From assembly GCF_021556485.1 (NCBI RefSeq), contig NZ_JAKGBW010000017.1, positions 1 to 64,000 on the forward strand: 64,000 bases of DNA. The letters are read 5' to 3'. The position numbers were made by a program, and so were the translations under genes. Of this stretch, positions 1 to 7,329 are shown piece by piece. Below the pieces are notes generated by a model. The model searched no databases. It was not told where the DNA came from and was given only the letters and a program-made list of their open reading frames with translations. This stretch comes from Oceanobacillus alkalisoli (GTDB lineage: Bacteria > Bacillota > Bacilli > Bacillales > Amphibacillaceae). How positions within the stretch are numbered: the first letter of the stretch is position 1; each line of letters opens with the position of its first letter.

Positions 1-42
1 ACTCTCTTGCTTTTGTAACATGTAATCACCCGCTACTTTCAT
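1..42 (-). CDS. possible 5' end of a CDS leaving the window
   Basis: Reading leftward from an ATG at 42 the frame stays open to the window edge and starts MKVAGDYMLQKQES. There are too few residues to assign a family, and no strong ribosome binding site precedes the ATG. The call rests only on an open frame and on its position beyond the hairpin at 66-100. It may be spurious. Confidence 0.25.
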   Translation of the reverse strand, partial: MKVAGDYMLQKQES

Positions 43-65
43 CGTTATTACTTTGATTATAAAAT

Positions 66-100
66 AGAACAGCTAACAAATCATTTTTGTTAGCTGTTCT
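66..100. terminator. 14-bp perfect inverted repeat, terminator-like
   Basis: AGAACAGCTAACAA (66-79) pairs perfectly with TTGTTAGCTGTTCT (87-100) across a 7-nt loop. A T-rich stretch follows about 9 nt later on the plus strand, and an A/T-rich stretch lies on the other side. It probably ends transcription of a gene outside the window. Confidence 0.5.
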
Positions 101-108
101 AAGGAGAC

Positions 109-123
109 TTTTTCAGTGGCCTC
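109..123. repeat. solitary diverged end of the 161-bp MITE
   Basis: TTTTTCAGTGGCCTC differs at two positions from the right end of the MITE at 23787-23801, TTTTTCAGCAGCCTC. The following GGGCAGAGC also loosely resembles the flank of that insertion. No partner end is visible inside the window, so this is a remnant or a chance match. Confidence 0.35.
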
Positions 124-182
124 GGGCAGAGCTCCAGTCCCGCTTTTTTTATTCAGCAATATAATAGATTAATTATAATTAC

Positions 183-212
183 TTTACATCATTCAACAAG
201 ACTCGGTATAAT
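183..212 (+). promoter_or_regulatory. sigma-A-type promoter for the tctA-like operon
   Basis: TTTACA (183-188) and a perfect TATAAT (207-212) are 18 nt apart. This fits transcription of the genes beginning at 385. The long leader (about 165 nt) contains the TTCAACAA half-sites. Confidence 0.5.
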
Positions 213-280
213 CGGATAGTGCGTAAAATATCTAAAAATAATCTATTCAACAAAGTTTCTTAATATTCAATCTTGTTGAA
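192..280. promoter_or_regulatory. repeated TTCAACAA half-sites upstream of the tctA-like operon
   Basis: TTCAACAA occurs at 192-199 and 246-253, and its inverse TTGTTGAA at 273-280. The first lies between the promoter hexamers; the other two form an inverted pair in the leader. This spacing suggests a transcription-factor binding region, perhaps for the linked response regulator at 5434, but no such motif is recalled for that family. Nothing else is evident in 124-384. Confidence 0.35.
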
Positions 281-384
281 AGGATGATGTAACTGGTTCA
301 TTCCAACTTGTTTATATTATCACAAAACAAGCGAATGGACATACTAGAAATAGCTAAACCATACATAAGAAAGGAGAAACAAAC

Positions 385-807
385 ATGACAGATAAACAAC
401 AAAAAAATAAAGAATCTTATGTTGAGGTAATTGGAGATACCGTTTATGGAAAACATCTGATCGCAACGATTAGTCTTAGCATTGTCTTGAGCCTGATTGG
501 CTTTTTTATCGGAAAACAACTATTTCCGCATATTGCACCAGAACAAATGGTGAAGTCCTATTCCTTGCTTTTAGGAATTGCGGGAAGTTTAATCGCGCTA
601 TTACTCAACACTTTATTATTTAAACCAAAGCGCACCCTGAATGAAACGCCGAATACAAGTGCTGAGCTAAGTGCTGTATATGCAAAACTGCAGATTGATA
701 TCGAGGAGGAACGGGAAGCGATTATGAATGATCCCGTGACAGCAGCTGAAATGAAAAATCAAGGAATTTATGACATGTTTATGGATGAAGAGAGGGAAGA
801 GCGTTAA
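385..807 (+). CDS. small two-helix membrane protein, companion of the TctA-like permease
   Basis: A 140-residue protein with two predicted membrane helices (about residues 20-45 and 58-80) and a charged, acidic C-terminal cytoplasmic tail. The ATG follows AAAGGAG at good spacing. Its stop TAA shares one base with the ATG of the permease gene, which indicates translational coupling. In tripartite tricarboxylate transporters a small membrane subunit (TctB) accompanies TctA. This protein sits in that position but is shorter than a four-helix TctB and is not recognisably homologous by eye. The role as accessory subunit is inferred from position only. Confidence 0.7.
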   Translation: MTDKQQKNKESYVEVIGDTVYGKHLIATISLSIVLSLIGFFIGKQLFPHIAPEQMVKSYSLLLGIAGSLIALLLNTLLFKPKRTLNETPNTSAELSAVYAKLQIDIEEEREAIMNDPVTAAEMKNQGIYDMFMDEEREER

Positions 808-2162
808 TGAATGTTTTACTACTTGCGATCCTCCTGGCAATTGTTGCGGGAGTAATTTTTACTTTAATAGGTCTTATTTCAGGTTCTGACGAAACGGCTG
901 TTATGGTGCCGGCAACGTTGATTGTCGTGTTACTTGGTGCACCGCCTGAAGCGGTTTTTGCCTTCTTTATGTCGGCGGTGCTCGCGAAGCACTTGACCCA
1001 TGCGATTCCGACAGCCTTAATGGGGGTCCCGGGGGATACGACGGCGGCTCCAATGCTTGAGCATGCGAACTTTATGCGCCGGATAGGTTTACCGCATATT
1101 GCCCTTAGAAAAATGATTTCAGGCGGGATTATTGGGGCATTCATTGCCCTTCCAATCGCATTATTGTTCGCCGTTTTCTTAAGTCAGTTCGGAACATTTT
1201 TCCAAGATAATGCCGGGATTATATTTACGTTAGCCGCCGTATTGATCGGTTATGTTTCAAAAGGACGTTGGGTCAGTATTTTGCTCATTGTTCCTCTAGC
1301 ATTAATTATCCAAGGCTTGAATTTAGTCAGCACGACGATATTGGGGAATGGCTTGTCCATCAGTTTCTTTCTAGGACTCGCGATTGGACCGATGTTAACG
1401 GATATTTTACTCGCAACTTCAAGCAGCGCAAGACCACTAATTAAACGGAAAGAAAAAAATGAATATAAGCTTGCGCCAGAAAAGAAATCTTGGTCAGGAT
1501 ATTTCCCCAACCCATTTAAAGTATTGACGAAAAAGCAAACGGCCGCAGTTGGAGGAGCATCATTTATATCATCTCTAACGTTTGCACTTAGTCCAGTAGG
1601 GATGACGTCGCTAATGGGAGAGATTGTCGGGTCAAGAATAAAAGGACAGTATAAAAAATCTACGACGAGTCTTGCTACAATGAACGCGGTAACGGAATCG
1701 ACTTATGTTGCTGAAACGCTTATCCCGCTTATTGCGTTCGGTATTCCGCTGAGCCCGGTTGCAATCGGACCAGCTCAAGCGTTATTTAATGCACCACCAG
1801 TATACACGACAGAACCGGTACATAATCTGCATACGATGCTTACGCCGATGGATTTCTTTATTTACGGTTTAATCGGGTTGGTTGTTGCATCTTTGATCGC
1901 ATATCCGTTTTCGATGAATTATGCGCGAAAAGCAACTGTATTCGTGCTGAAGCGAATTAACCAGGAAGCAATTATTGCGATGTTTATTGGAATCGTATGT
2001 TTGCTTGCATTTTATGAAGGTGGATTAGTTGGGATAGTTGTCACCTTTGCCATGGCAATGGTCGGCGGGATGCTAAATCGTTTCCTTGGAGTAGGAGTCG
2101 GTGTCCAGTTCATGGTATTCTACGGATCCAGTTGGATTATTTCTACATTACTAGGGTTGTAA
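807..2162 (+). CDS. TctA-family (tripartite tricarboxylate transporter) permease
   Basis: A 451-residue polytopic protein with about ten hydrophobic segments. The N-terminal half carries the family-like motif GVPGDTTAAPMLEHA (about residues 74-88), followed by a membrane segment ISGGIIGAFIALP. This resembles the glycine/proline-rich signature of the TctA/DUF112 permeases, which move citrate and related carboxylates with a periplasmic TctC binding protein. Length is slightly below the usual 490-500. No TctC is encoded nearby, so either a remote binding protein or the next membrane protein is used. The substrate is unknown; the neighbouring dicarboxylate regulators and catabolic genes suggest a di- or tricarboxylate. 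Confidence 0.8.
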   Translation: MNVLLLAILLAIVAGVIFTLIGLISGSDETAVMVPATLIVVLLGAPPEAVFAFFMSAVLAKHLTHAIPTALMGVPGDTTAAPMLEHANFMRRIGLPHIALRKMISGGIIGAFIALPIALLFAVFLSQFGTFFQDNAGIIFTLAAVLIGYVSKGRWVSILLIVPLALIIQGLNLVSTTILGNGLSISFFLGLAIGPMLTDILLATSSSARPLIKRKEKNEYKLAPEKKSWSGYFPNPFKVLTKKQTAAVGGASFISSLTFALSPVGMTSLMGEIVGSRIKGQYKKSTTSLATMNAVTESTYVAETLIPLIAFGIPLSPVAIGPAQALFNAPPVYTTEPVHNLHTMLTPMDFFIYGLIGLVVASLIAYPFSMNYARKATVFVLKRINQEAIIAMFIGIVCLLAFYEGGLVGIVVTFAMAMVGGMLNRFLGVGVGVQFMVFYGSSWIISTLLGL

Positions 2163-2164
2163 TA

Positions 2165-2228
2165 TTGGGGGGCAGAAGGTTTGTCCCACATCACTGGGAA
2201 AAACCCTCTGACCCCAATGTCCCCCCCA
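2165..2228. repeat. TGTCCCA/CTCTGACCCC palindromic repeat, copy 1
   Basis: TTGGGGGGCAGA at 2165 is matched by CTCTGACCCCAATGTCCCCCCCA at 2206-2228, with TTTGTCCCACA...TGGGAAA between. It is a diverged, expanded copy of the family seen at 23622, 26455, 27584 and 42593. It fills the gap between the permease stop and the next gene and may form a hairpin in the transcript. Confidence 0.7.
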
Positions 2229-2241
2229 TTGAAGGAAATGA

Positions 2242-3699
2242 TTGGCAAGTGTACAATGGAGTCATCTTAAAGCAGGGAGTTTTGGAGAGATGAAGGGACT
2301 TGCGCAGTGGGGTTTAAGCTTATCGATTGTTTTATATGGTGTGTTGCATTTTTATACGTATTTTCATCCGCATGCGTTTTTACTTCAATTATTATCCATC
2401 AGTGGGGCTGGCATCGTAATTTGTGGTGCAATCCTACTTTCCGTTAAAAATCTAAAAATGCCGCTCGGTCTTTTGCTGTTTGGCATCTTCATTTTAATTT
2501 ACTCTGACATATCTCTACTCGAAGGAATTCTCCATGGACTCCGCCAAATGCGTAATATGATTGGCTTATTAATCCTTGTCCCCCTGATCAGCTGGGTCCT
2601 ACGCGAAGAACCCTATATGGAAGCAATCGTTTCCTATGGAAATAAACTGCTTAATACGAGCAGGAGATTTTACCTTGGGGCCATTTCGTTTACACAAGTG
2701 ATCGCATATTTTCTTTTGTTTGGCTCCATCCAGATGGTTTATCACTTTATTGATGAAATTCTAGCGGATAAACGCGGAGAAGCTTGGGAAAATTTCAAAG
2801 GGACCGCATTATTACGAGGGTTTGCTTTATCAACCTTATGGGTTGTCAGCATCCCGAGTTTTGTTTTTGTCGTGGAAATTATGGATGCTTCTCTTTATCT
2901 ATCGATTTTACAAGGATTTGGAATGGCGGTAGTCGGAGTTGGTATTGCGCTCGTATTCTCTCATTTTGAAGAAAAGAAATTTGGTGTTAATTTAACCGCA
3001 GGAGTCCGTAGTGAATTTGAAGAAGTATTGGGGGCAAATCCGCAAGACCGTTTAGTCCAGCGTGACTTTAAAGAGTTTATAATACTTTTTGTGTCTCTAT
3101 TTGGCACGATTTTCATTTTACAGGGCTTTTGGGACATTGAACTGCTCGTCTTGATTCCGCTCGTTGTTATCGCGTGGATCATTTCTTATTTCTTATATAA
3201 AAGAAGACCCCATAAACTCCTGCAAAATTTAAAAACTCATATACGTAAAGATGTAGCAAGAGAGTCATACCAGCTTTGCATGATGCTCGGTGCCGGGATG
3301 ATGATTTATGCGCTCAATCAGACTTCATTCGCTAGTATTGTCGTAGATGGAATCTATGGTTTGCAGACAGCACTGCCGTTTTTAAACATCCTTTATTTCC
3401 TGCCATTTATTATTATCATTCTTGGATTCTTTGGTCTTGGGCCGCTTACGGTGATGGTTCTTGTCGGCGGAATTTTAGGGAGCCTCCAATTACCTTATCC
3501 GCCAGAAATTATTGTGCTCGCCGTCACGTCTGGAAGTGCGATTTCCATTTTGCTCTCTCCGTTAATTATGCCTGTGATTACGCTAAGTGGTGCGAATGGT
3601 TTGAGTGGTTTCAAAAATGGAATCGTTTTTAATTGGAAATATGCACTTGTGCTTTATGTTGTCGTGCAGATTTATGTGCAACTAATGGTGGTATGGTAA
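2242..3699 (+). CDS. polytopic membrane protein, putative transporter of unknown family
   Basis: A protein of up to 485 residues with about eleven hydrophobic segments spread over its length and a charged cytoplasmic loop near residues 245-285. The C-terminal half has a Gly/Pro-rich segment (FGLGPLTVMVLVGGILG) and a Ser/Gly stretch (TSGSAISILLSPLIMP), the kind of re-entrant sequence found in ion-transporter-superfamily permeases. I cannot name the family. The start is uncertain: TTG at 2242 follows GAAGGA by 5 nt, while ATG at 2290 follows AGGGAG by 10 nt and gives MKGLAQWGLS. It lies 80 bp after the TctA-like gene in the same direction, separated by a repeat, and probably belongs to the same transport module. 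Confidence 0.7.
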   Translation: MASVQWSHLKAGSFGEMKGLAQWGLSLSIVLYGVLHFYTYFHPHAFLLQLLSISGAGIVICGAILLSVKNLKMPLGLLLFGIFILIYSDISLLEGILHGLRQMRNMIGLLILVPLISWVLREEPYMEAIVSYGNKLLNTSRRFYLGAISFTQVIAYFLLFGSIQMVYHFIDEILADKRGEAWENFKGTALLRGFALSTLWVVSIPSFVFVVEIMDASLYLSILQGFGMAVVGVGIALVFSHFEEKKFGVNLTAGVRSEFEEVLGANPQDRLVQRDFKEFIILFVSLFGTIFILQGFWDIELLVLIPLVVIAWIISYFLYKRRPHKLLQNLKTHIRKDVARESYQLCMMLGAGMMIYALNQTSFASIVVDGIYGLQTALPFLNILYFLPFIIIILGFFGLGPLTVMVLVGGILGSLQLPYPPEIIVLAVTSGSAISILLSPLIMPVITLSGANGLSGFKNGIVFNWKYALVLYVVVQIYVQLMVVW

Positions 3700-3702
3700 A
3701 AG

Positions 3703-3721
3703 GCCGCGGGTGAGACGCGGC
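3703..3721 (+). terminator. GC-rich hairpin after the membrane-protein gene
   Basis: GCCGCG (3703-3708) pairs with CGCGGC (3716-3721) directly after the stop codon. Only a weak T-rich tract follows, so termination may be partial. Confidence 0.45.
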
Positions 3722-3740
3722 TTGCCATAATTTTACTCCA

Positions 3741-3769
3741 TTGACAAAACAAATCCTCTCCAATATAAT
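3741..3769 (+). promoter_or_regulatory. perfect consensus sigma-A promoter of dctS-dctR
   Basis: TTGACA (3741-3746) and TATAAT (3764-3769) are 17 nt apart, an exact consensus housekeeping promoter. It starts transcription of the two-component system at 3851 independently of the upstream transporter genes. Confidence 0.8.
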
Positions 3770-3850
3770 GATGAAAAATCTGATTATTTATGAAAATACA
3801 TAATACTACGGAACCTTTCTAGAAATCTTCCATAAAAGTGGTGCCTCCAT

Positions 3851-5419
3851 ATGAAAAAAAGGATAAGATTACGGACAAAGATCCTCCTGTTGTCTTCTTT
3901 ACTCGTCTGTTGCTCTGTTTTTGTAAGCGGAATCACGATGCTTTATAGTATTTCCGCTTCTTTTGAAGAGGAGATTGGAGAAAGGGCAATTGCAATTGCC
4001 CGAACAGTTGGTCAGCTCGATGAAATTCGTTCAACAGTCGGGAAGGAAGGTGGAGAAGAAACAATCCAACCGATTGCAGAACGGATCCGGTTATCTACAA
4101 ATGTCGATTATATTGTCATTTTAGATATGAATAAAAAGCGCTACTCCCACCCCTCTGAATCTTTCATTGGCCAAGTATTTGAAGGCGGAGATGAGAGAGC
4201 GGCGTTTTCGGAGCTTGAATACATTTCAAAAGCAGAAGGAGATTTAGGCTTTGCCATTCGTGCGTTCGTTCCGATTATGGATGAAGAAGGAATAACGCAA
4301 GTAGGTGTTGCGGTTGTTGGAATTCTAGCACCGAATTTAAAAACATTATTAAAACAATATCATCGTAATCTTTTTTTCTCCCTCCTTGGTGGACTGTTGA
4401 TTGGTTTAGTCGGTGCTTGGTTTTTAGCAAATAACGTTAAAAAACAAACTTATCGATTGGAACCCTATGAAATTGCCCGGCTATTTGAAGAACGCTCAAC
4501 CATTATGCAAACCCTCGATATCGGTATTATTGCAACCGATGACAGAGGGAAGATAAGCTTTATGAATCACTTGGCTGAGGAGTATACAGATGCAACGGAT
4601 GATACCGCAACCTTGGAACAAGTCTTTAATAAAAATTGGTTGTCTTTTCAACGCGTAGAAGAAATGCATCTCACAAACAAACCGATCAATTTAGGAGGTA
4701 CGATGTATCTTCTCTCGGTTTATCCAATCTTTGTAAAGGATGACCATGTCGGTTCATTACTGACCTTGCAAAATCGTTCGGTCGCCCATCAATTAGGTGA
4801 AGAATTGACTGGAGTAAAGGAGCTTGTTGGAGCACTGCGAGCCCAAAATCACGAGCATATGAACAAACTTCATAGTATCGGCGGTTTAATTCAATTAGGT
4901 AAGATTGATAAGGCGTTAAAACTGATTGTGCAAGAAACATCCGATGAAGAAAATCTTGTTTCTTTTATTCGAAATCATATTAAAGACTATGCCGTTTCTG
5001 GTCTAATATTAGGAAAGCGTTCCCGAGCGAAAGAACTTGGAGTTACATTCGATATCGAATTACAAAGTTTTCTGGAAGCTACTGTACAGGGGCTTAGTAC
5101 CGGTGATATTATTACGATTGTTGGTAATTTGATTGATAATGCATTTGAGGCGTGTGACGCTAGAGATAAGAAAAAAGTAACTTGTCTCATTCAAGGGAAT
5201 GAATCGTATTTTTATTTCTCTGTAACAGATACAGGAATCGGGATGACGGAAGATGAGTTGGGTTTTATATTCGATCAGGGGTATAGTTCAAAGGCAAAGG
5301 AGGAAAGGGGCATCGGACTCACTTTAGTTAAAGATATTGTAGACCTTAAGAAAGGTACCATCACCATTACTTCAGAAAAATATGAGGGCACGACAGCTGA
5401 AGTGGTGATCAAGGTATAG
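3851..5419 (+). CDS. sensor histidine kinase of the CitA/DcuS/DctS family
   Basis: A 522-residue membrane sensor. Helix 1 is at about 10-32, an extracellular Cache/PAS-like sensor domain at 33-170, helix 2 at about 175-193, a cytoplasmic PAS domain at about 215-310, then a dimerisation/H-box segment (LRAQNHEHMNKLHSIGG) with the phosphoacceptor histidine near residue 337. A HATPase domain follows with N box GNLIDNAFEA, G1 DTGIGM and G2 GIGLTLV. This architecture is typical of kinases that sense external citrate, fumarate or other C4-dicarboxylates. It is cotranscribed with the response regulator 14 nt downstream. The binding-protein gene after them suggests the tripartite sensing known for Bacillus subtilis DctB-DctS-DctR. 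Confidence 0.9.
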   Translation: MKKRIRLRTKILLLSSLLVCCSVFVSGITMLYSISASFEEEIGERAIAIARTVGQLDEIRSTVGKEGGEETIQPIAERIRLSTNVDYIVILDMNKKRYSHPSESFIGQVFEGGDERAAFSELEYISKAEGDLGFAIRAFVPIMDEEGITQVGVAVVGILAPNLKTLLKQYHRNLFFSLLGGLLIGLVGAWFLANNVKKQTYRLEPYEIARLFEERSTIMQTLDIGIIATDDRGKISFMNHLAEEYTDATDDTATLEQVFNKNWLSFQRVEEMHLTNKPINLGGTMYLLSVYPIFVKDDHVGSLLTLQNRSVAHQLGEELTGVKELVGALRAQNHEHMNKLHSIGGLIQLGKIDKALKLIVQETSDEENLVSFIRNHIKDYAVSGLILGKRSRAKELGVTFDIELQSFLEATVQGLSTGDIITIVGNLIDNAFEACDARDKKKVTCLIQGNESYFYFSVTDTGIGMTEDELGFIFDQGYSSKAKEERGIGLTLVKDIVDLKKGTITITSEKYEGTTAEVVIKV

Positions 5420-5433
5420 ATTGGAGGGGTTTA

Positions 5434-6096
5434 ATGATTAATGTAGTAATCGTTGAAGATGACCCGATGGTAATGGAGGTTAATAAAGGTTTCTTAGAAG
5501 AAATAGCTTCATTTTCATTAATTGGCAGTGCTGTGAAGGGGAAGGATGCAATAGAGCTAATTGAGAATCTGAGACCGGATCTCGTGTTGCTTGATGTTTA
5601 TTTGCCAGATATAACTGGAATCGAAGTATTATATAAGTTGCGAGAAAAACAGTTACCAGTCGATGTCATCATGATCACTGCTGCTAAGGATACGAATACC
5701 GTCCAAAAAATCTTTCGTTACGGGGCTATTGATTATTTAGTGAAGCCTTTTCATTTTGAACGCTTTCAGCAAGCCTTAACAAATTATGCGAAAATATGGA
5801 AGAAGTTTTCGCATTATCAGGAAGTAACACAAGCGGATATTGATATGTGGTCGACACAAAAAGAAATCGAAAAAGATATATTACCAAAAGGATTAAGTGA
5901 GGTTACATTAAAACAAGTCATGTTAGCCGTTTCAGAACAAATTGAACCGGTAACAGCAGAGCAATTAGCAGTAAATCTCGGGATGGCACGTGTGACTGTT
6001 CGCCGTTACTTGGATTATCTCGAAAAGTCCAAGCAAATTAATATGCAAGTAGAATACGGGAAAGTAGGTCGACCAAGTAATTATTACTTTGCTTAA
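5434..6096 (+). CDS. response regulator of the CitT/DctR family
   Basis: A 220-residue two-domain regulator. The receiver domain has the acidic pair Glu8/Asp9-Asp10 (VEDDPM), phosphoacceptor Asp54 (LLDVYLPD) and the conserved Lys in VKPF near residue 105. The C-terminal segment (about 160-215) has a helix-turn-helix-like sequence (AEQLAVNLGMARVTVRRYL) typical of CitT/DctR/DcuR. It probably activates a linked transporter operon in response to the upstream kinase. The candidate sites are the repeats at 6161-6181 and 192-280. Confidence 0.9.
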   Translation: MINVVIVEDDPMVMEVNKGFLEEIASFSLIGSAVKGKDAIELIENLRPDLVLLDVYLPDITGIEVLYKLREKQLPVDVIMITAAKDTNTVQKIFRYGAIDYLVKPFHFERFQQALTNYAKIWKKFSHYQEVTQADIDMWSTQKEIEKDILPKGLSEVTLKQVMLAVSEQIEPVTAEQLAVNLGMARVTVRRYLDYLEKSKQINMQVEYGKVGRPSNYYFA

Positions 6097-6104
6097 AGCG
6101 TTTG

Positions 6105-6128
6105 AAGCCCTTAAAGGGGCTTTTTTTA
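6105..6128 (+). terminator. rho-independent terminator of dctS-dctR
   Basis: AAGCCC and GGGCTT form a short stem around a TTAAAG loop, followed by seven T residues, 8 nt after the regulator stop codon. It separates regulator transcription from the transporter operon. Confidence 0.8.
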
Positions 6129-6160
6129 TGTGCAAAACGATACTGAATCCAACTAGTTCC

Positions 6161-6181
6161 GACCAAAAAGACCAAAAAGAA
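6161..6181 (+). promoter_or_regulatory. tandem GACCAAAAA repeat, possible activator site
   Basis: GACCAAAAA is repeated with a 10-bp period (6161-6180), one helical turn, upstream of the TRAP operon. Helical phasing of direct repeats is common for response-regulator sites, so the linked DctR-like protein is a candidate binder. This is inference from layout only. Confidence 0.35.
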
Positions 6182-6209
6182 CAATATGTTTTTATTATTG
6201 CTCAGAATT

Positions 6210-6223
6210 TGTAAGCGCTTTAT
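6210..6223 (+). promoter_or_regulatory. putative cre (CcpA) site of the TRAP operon
   Basis: TGTAAGCGCTTTAT matches the catabolite-responsive element consensus TGWAANCGNTNWCA except for the final CA, and keeps the central GCGC and TGTAA arm. It lies 65 nt upstream of the first gene of the TRAP operon, as expected for carbon catabolite repression. Confidence 0.55.
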
Positions 6224-6287
6224 AATTTAAAACAACTTACTAATCGAAATATTGTAAAAAGGTGGAGGTGGAAATATATTAACCCAG

Positions 6288-7310
6288 TTGACTCATACTT
6301 CCCAATTCCTCCTCTTACTCGTTCTACTATTTATGCTTTCCGCCTGTGAAAAAAATGCCTATCCGGAAGATCATGAACAGTTGAGTGAGGAAGAACGGAT
6401 TGTAATTCGTTTCTCTCATGTCGTTGGTGAAGATACGCCAAAAGGACTTGCTGCTAGAAAGTTTGCTGAACTTGTCAAGGAGCGGACAAATGGTTATGTC
6501 GAGATACAGGTTTTTCCAAATAGTTTCCTCTATAAGGACGGGGAAGAAATTTCTGCACTTCTGAATGGAGATGTCCAGATGATTGCCCCCTCAACATCGA
6601 AAGTAACTTCGCTTGTTCCGGAATGGCAAGTATTCGACTTGCCTTTTGCTTTTGAATCGTTTGAAGAAGTCCAGGAATATGTGAAGGGGCCGGCTGGCGA
6701 AGTTTTATTTAAGAAACTGGAGCAGGAAGGGATGTTTCCTTTGGCATTCTGGGATAACGGATTTAAACAGATGACGAATAATCATAGCCCATTGCATATG
6801 CCAGCAGACTTTTCGGGTTTGAATTTCCGAATTATGGCGAGTGACTTATTGTCTGAGCAATTTGAATTACTTGATGCAGATTCCCAAGTGGAAACATTTG
6901 ACCAAGTATTTCCTGTATTGGACAAGGAGCAGCTCAATGCACAAGAAAATACATTTTCCAATATAGTCAACAAAAATATCCATTCCGTACAAGATTATAT
7001 GACGATCAGTAATCATGGTTACTTAGGGTATCTTGTGCTGATTAATAATGAATTTTGGAAAAACCTGCCGGATGATATTCAAATAATTATGCTGGACACG
7101 CTTCGTGAAGTTACCGAATGGAATATGAAATTTGCTTCAGAAATCAATGAGGAAAATTATGAAGAATTACAAGCCTGCCGTTGTTTGGAAATTCATGAAT
7201 TGACAGAAACAGAAAAGAAACAATGGGAAGATGCTTTTATACCTTTATATGAAAGATTTGAAGAGAGGTATGGAGCTTCATATATAGAATATCTTCCAAA
7301 ATATCAATAA
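6288..7310 (+). CDS. DctP-type TRAP substrate-binding lipoprotein, possible DctB-like co-sensor
   Basis: A 340-residue exported lipoprotein with lipobox LSAC (Cys20) and a DctP-family fold. Visible signatures include IRFSHVVGEDTPKG near the mature N terminus and the central QVFDLPFAF and NFRIM segments. No DctQ or DctM of the matching type follows; the next genes form a TAXI-type TRAP system. In B. subtilis a lone DctP homologue (DctB) beside dctS-dctR acts as an extracellular co-sensor, so this protein may serve that role. The start is odd. GGAGG at 6264-6268 has no standard start at normal distance, TTG at 6288 is 19 nt away, and an in-frame ATA at 6276 sits at ideal spacing. Confidence 0.85.
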   Translation: MTHTSQFLLLLVLLFMLSACEKNAYPEDHEQLSEEERIVIRFSHVVGEDTPKGLAARKFAELVKERTNGYVEIQVFPNSFLYKDGEEISALLNGDVQMIAPSTSKVTSLVPEWQVFDLPFAFESFEEVQEYVKGPAGEVLFKKLEQEGMFPLAFWDNGFKQMTNNHSPLHMPADFSGLNFRIMASDLLSEQFELLDADSQVETFDQVFPVLDKEQLNAQENTFSNIVNKNIHSVQDYMTISNHGYLGYLVLINNEFWKNLPDDIQIIMLDTLREVTEWNMKFASEINEENYEELQACRCLEIHELTETEKKQWEDAFIPLYERFEERYGASYIEYLPKYQ

Positions 7311-7329
7311 AAAGAGGGAGGAAATTAGG

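Noticed and set aside
298-519. Minus-strand frame with a hydrophobic centre upstream of and overlapping the first gene
   Set aside because: It overlaps the promoter leader and the start of a well-supported gene, has no ribosome binding site and looks like the antisense of a membrane segment.
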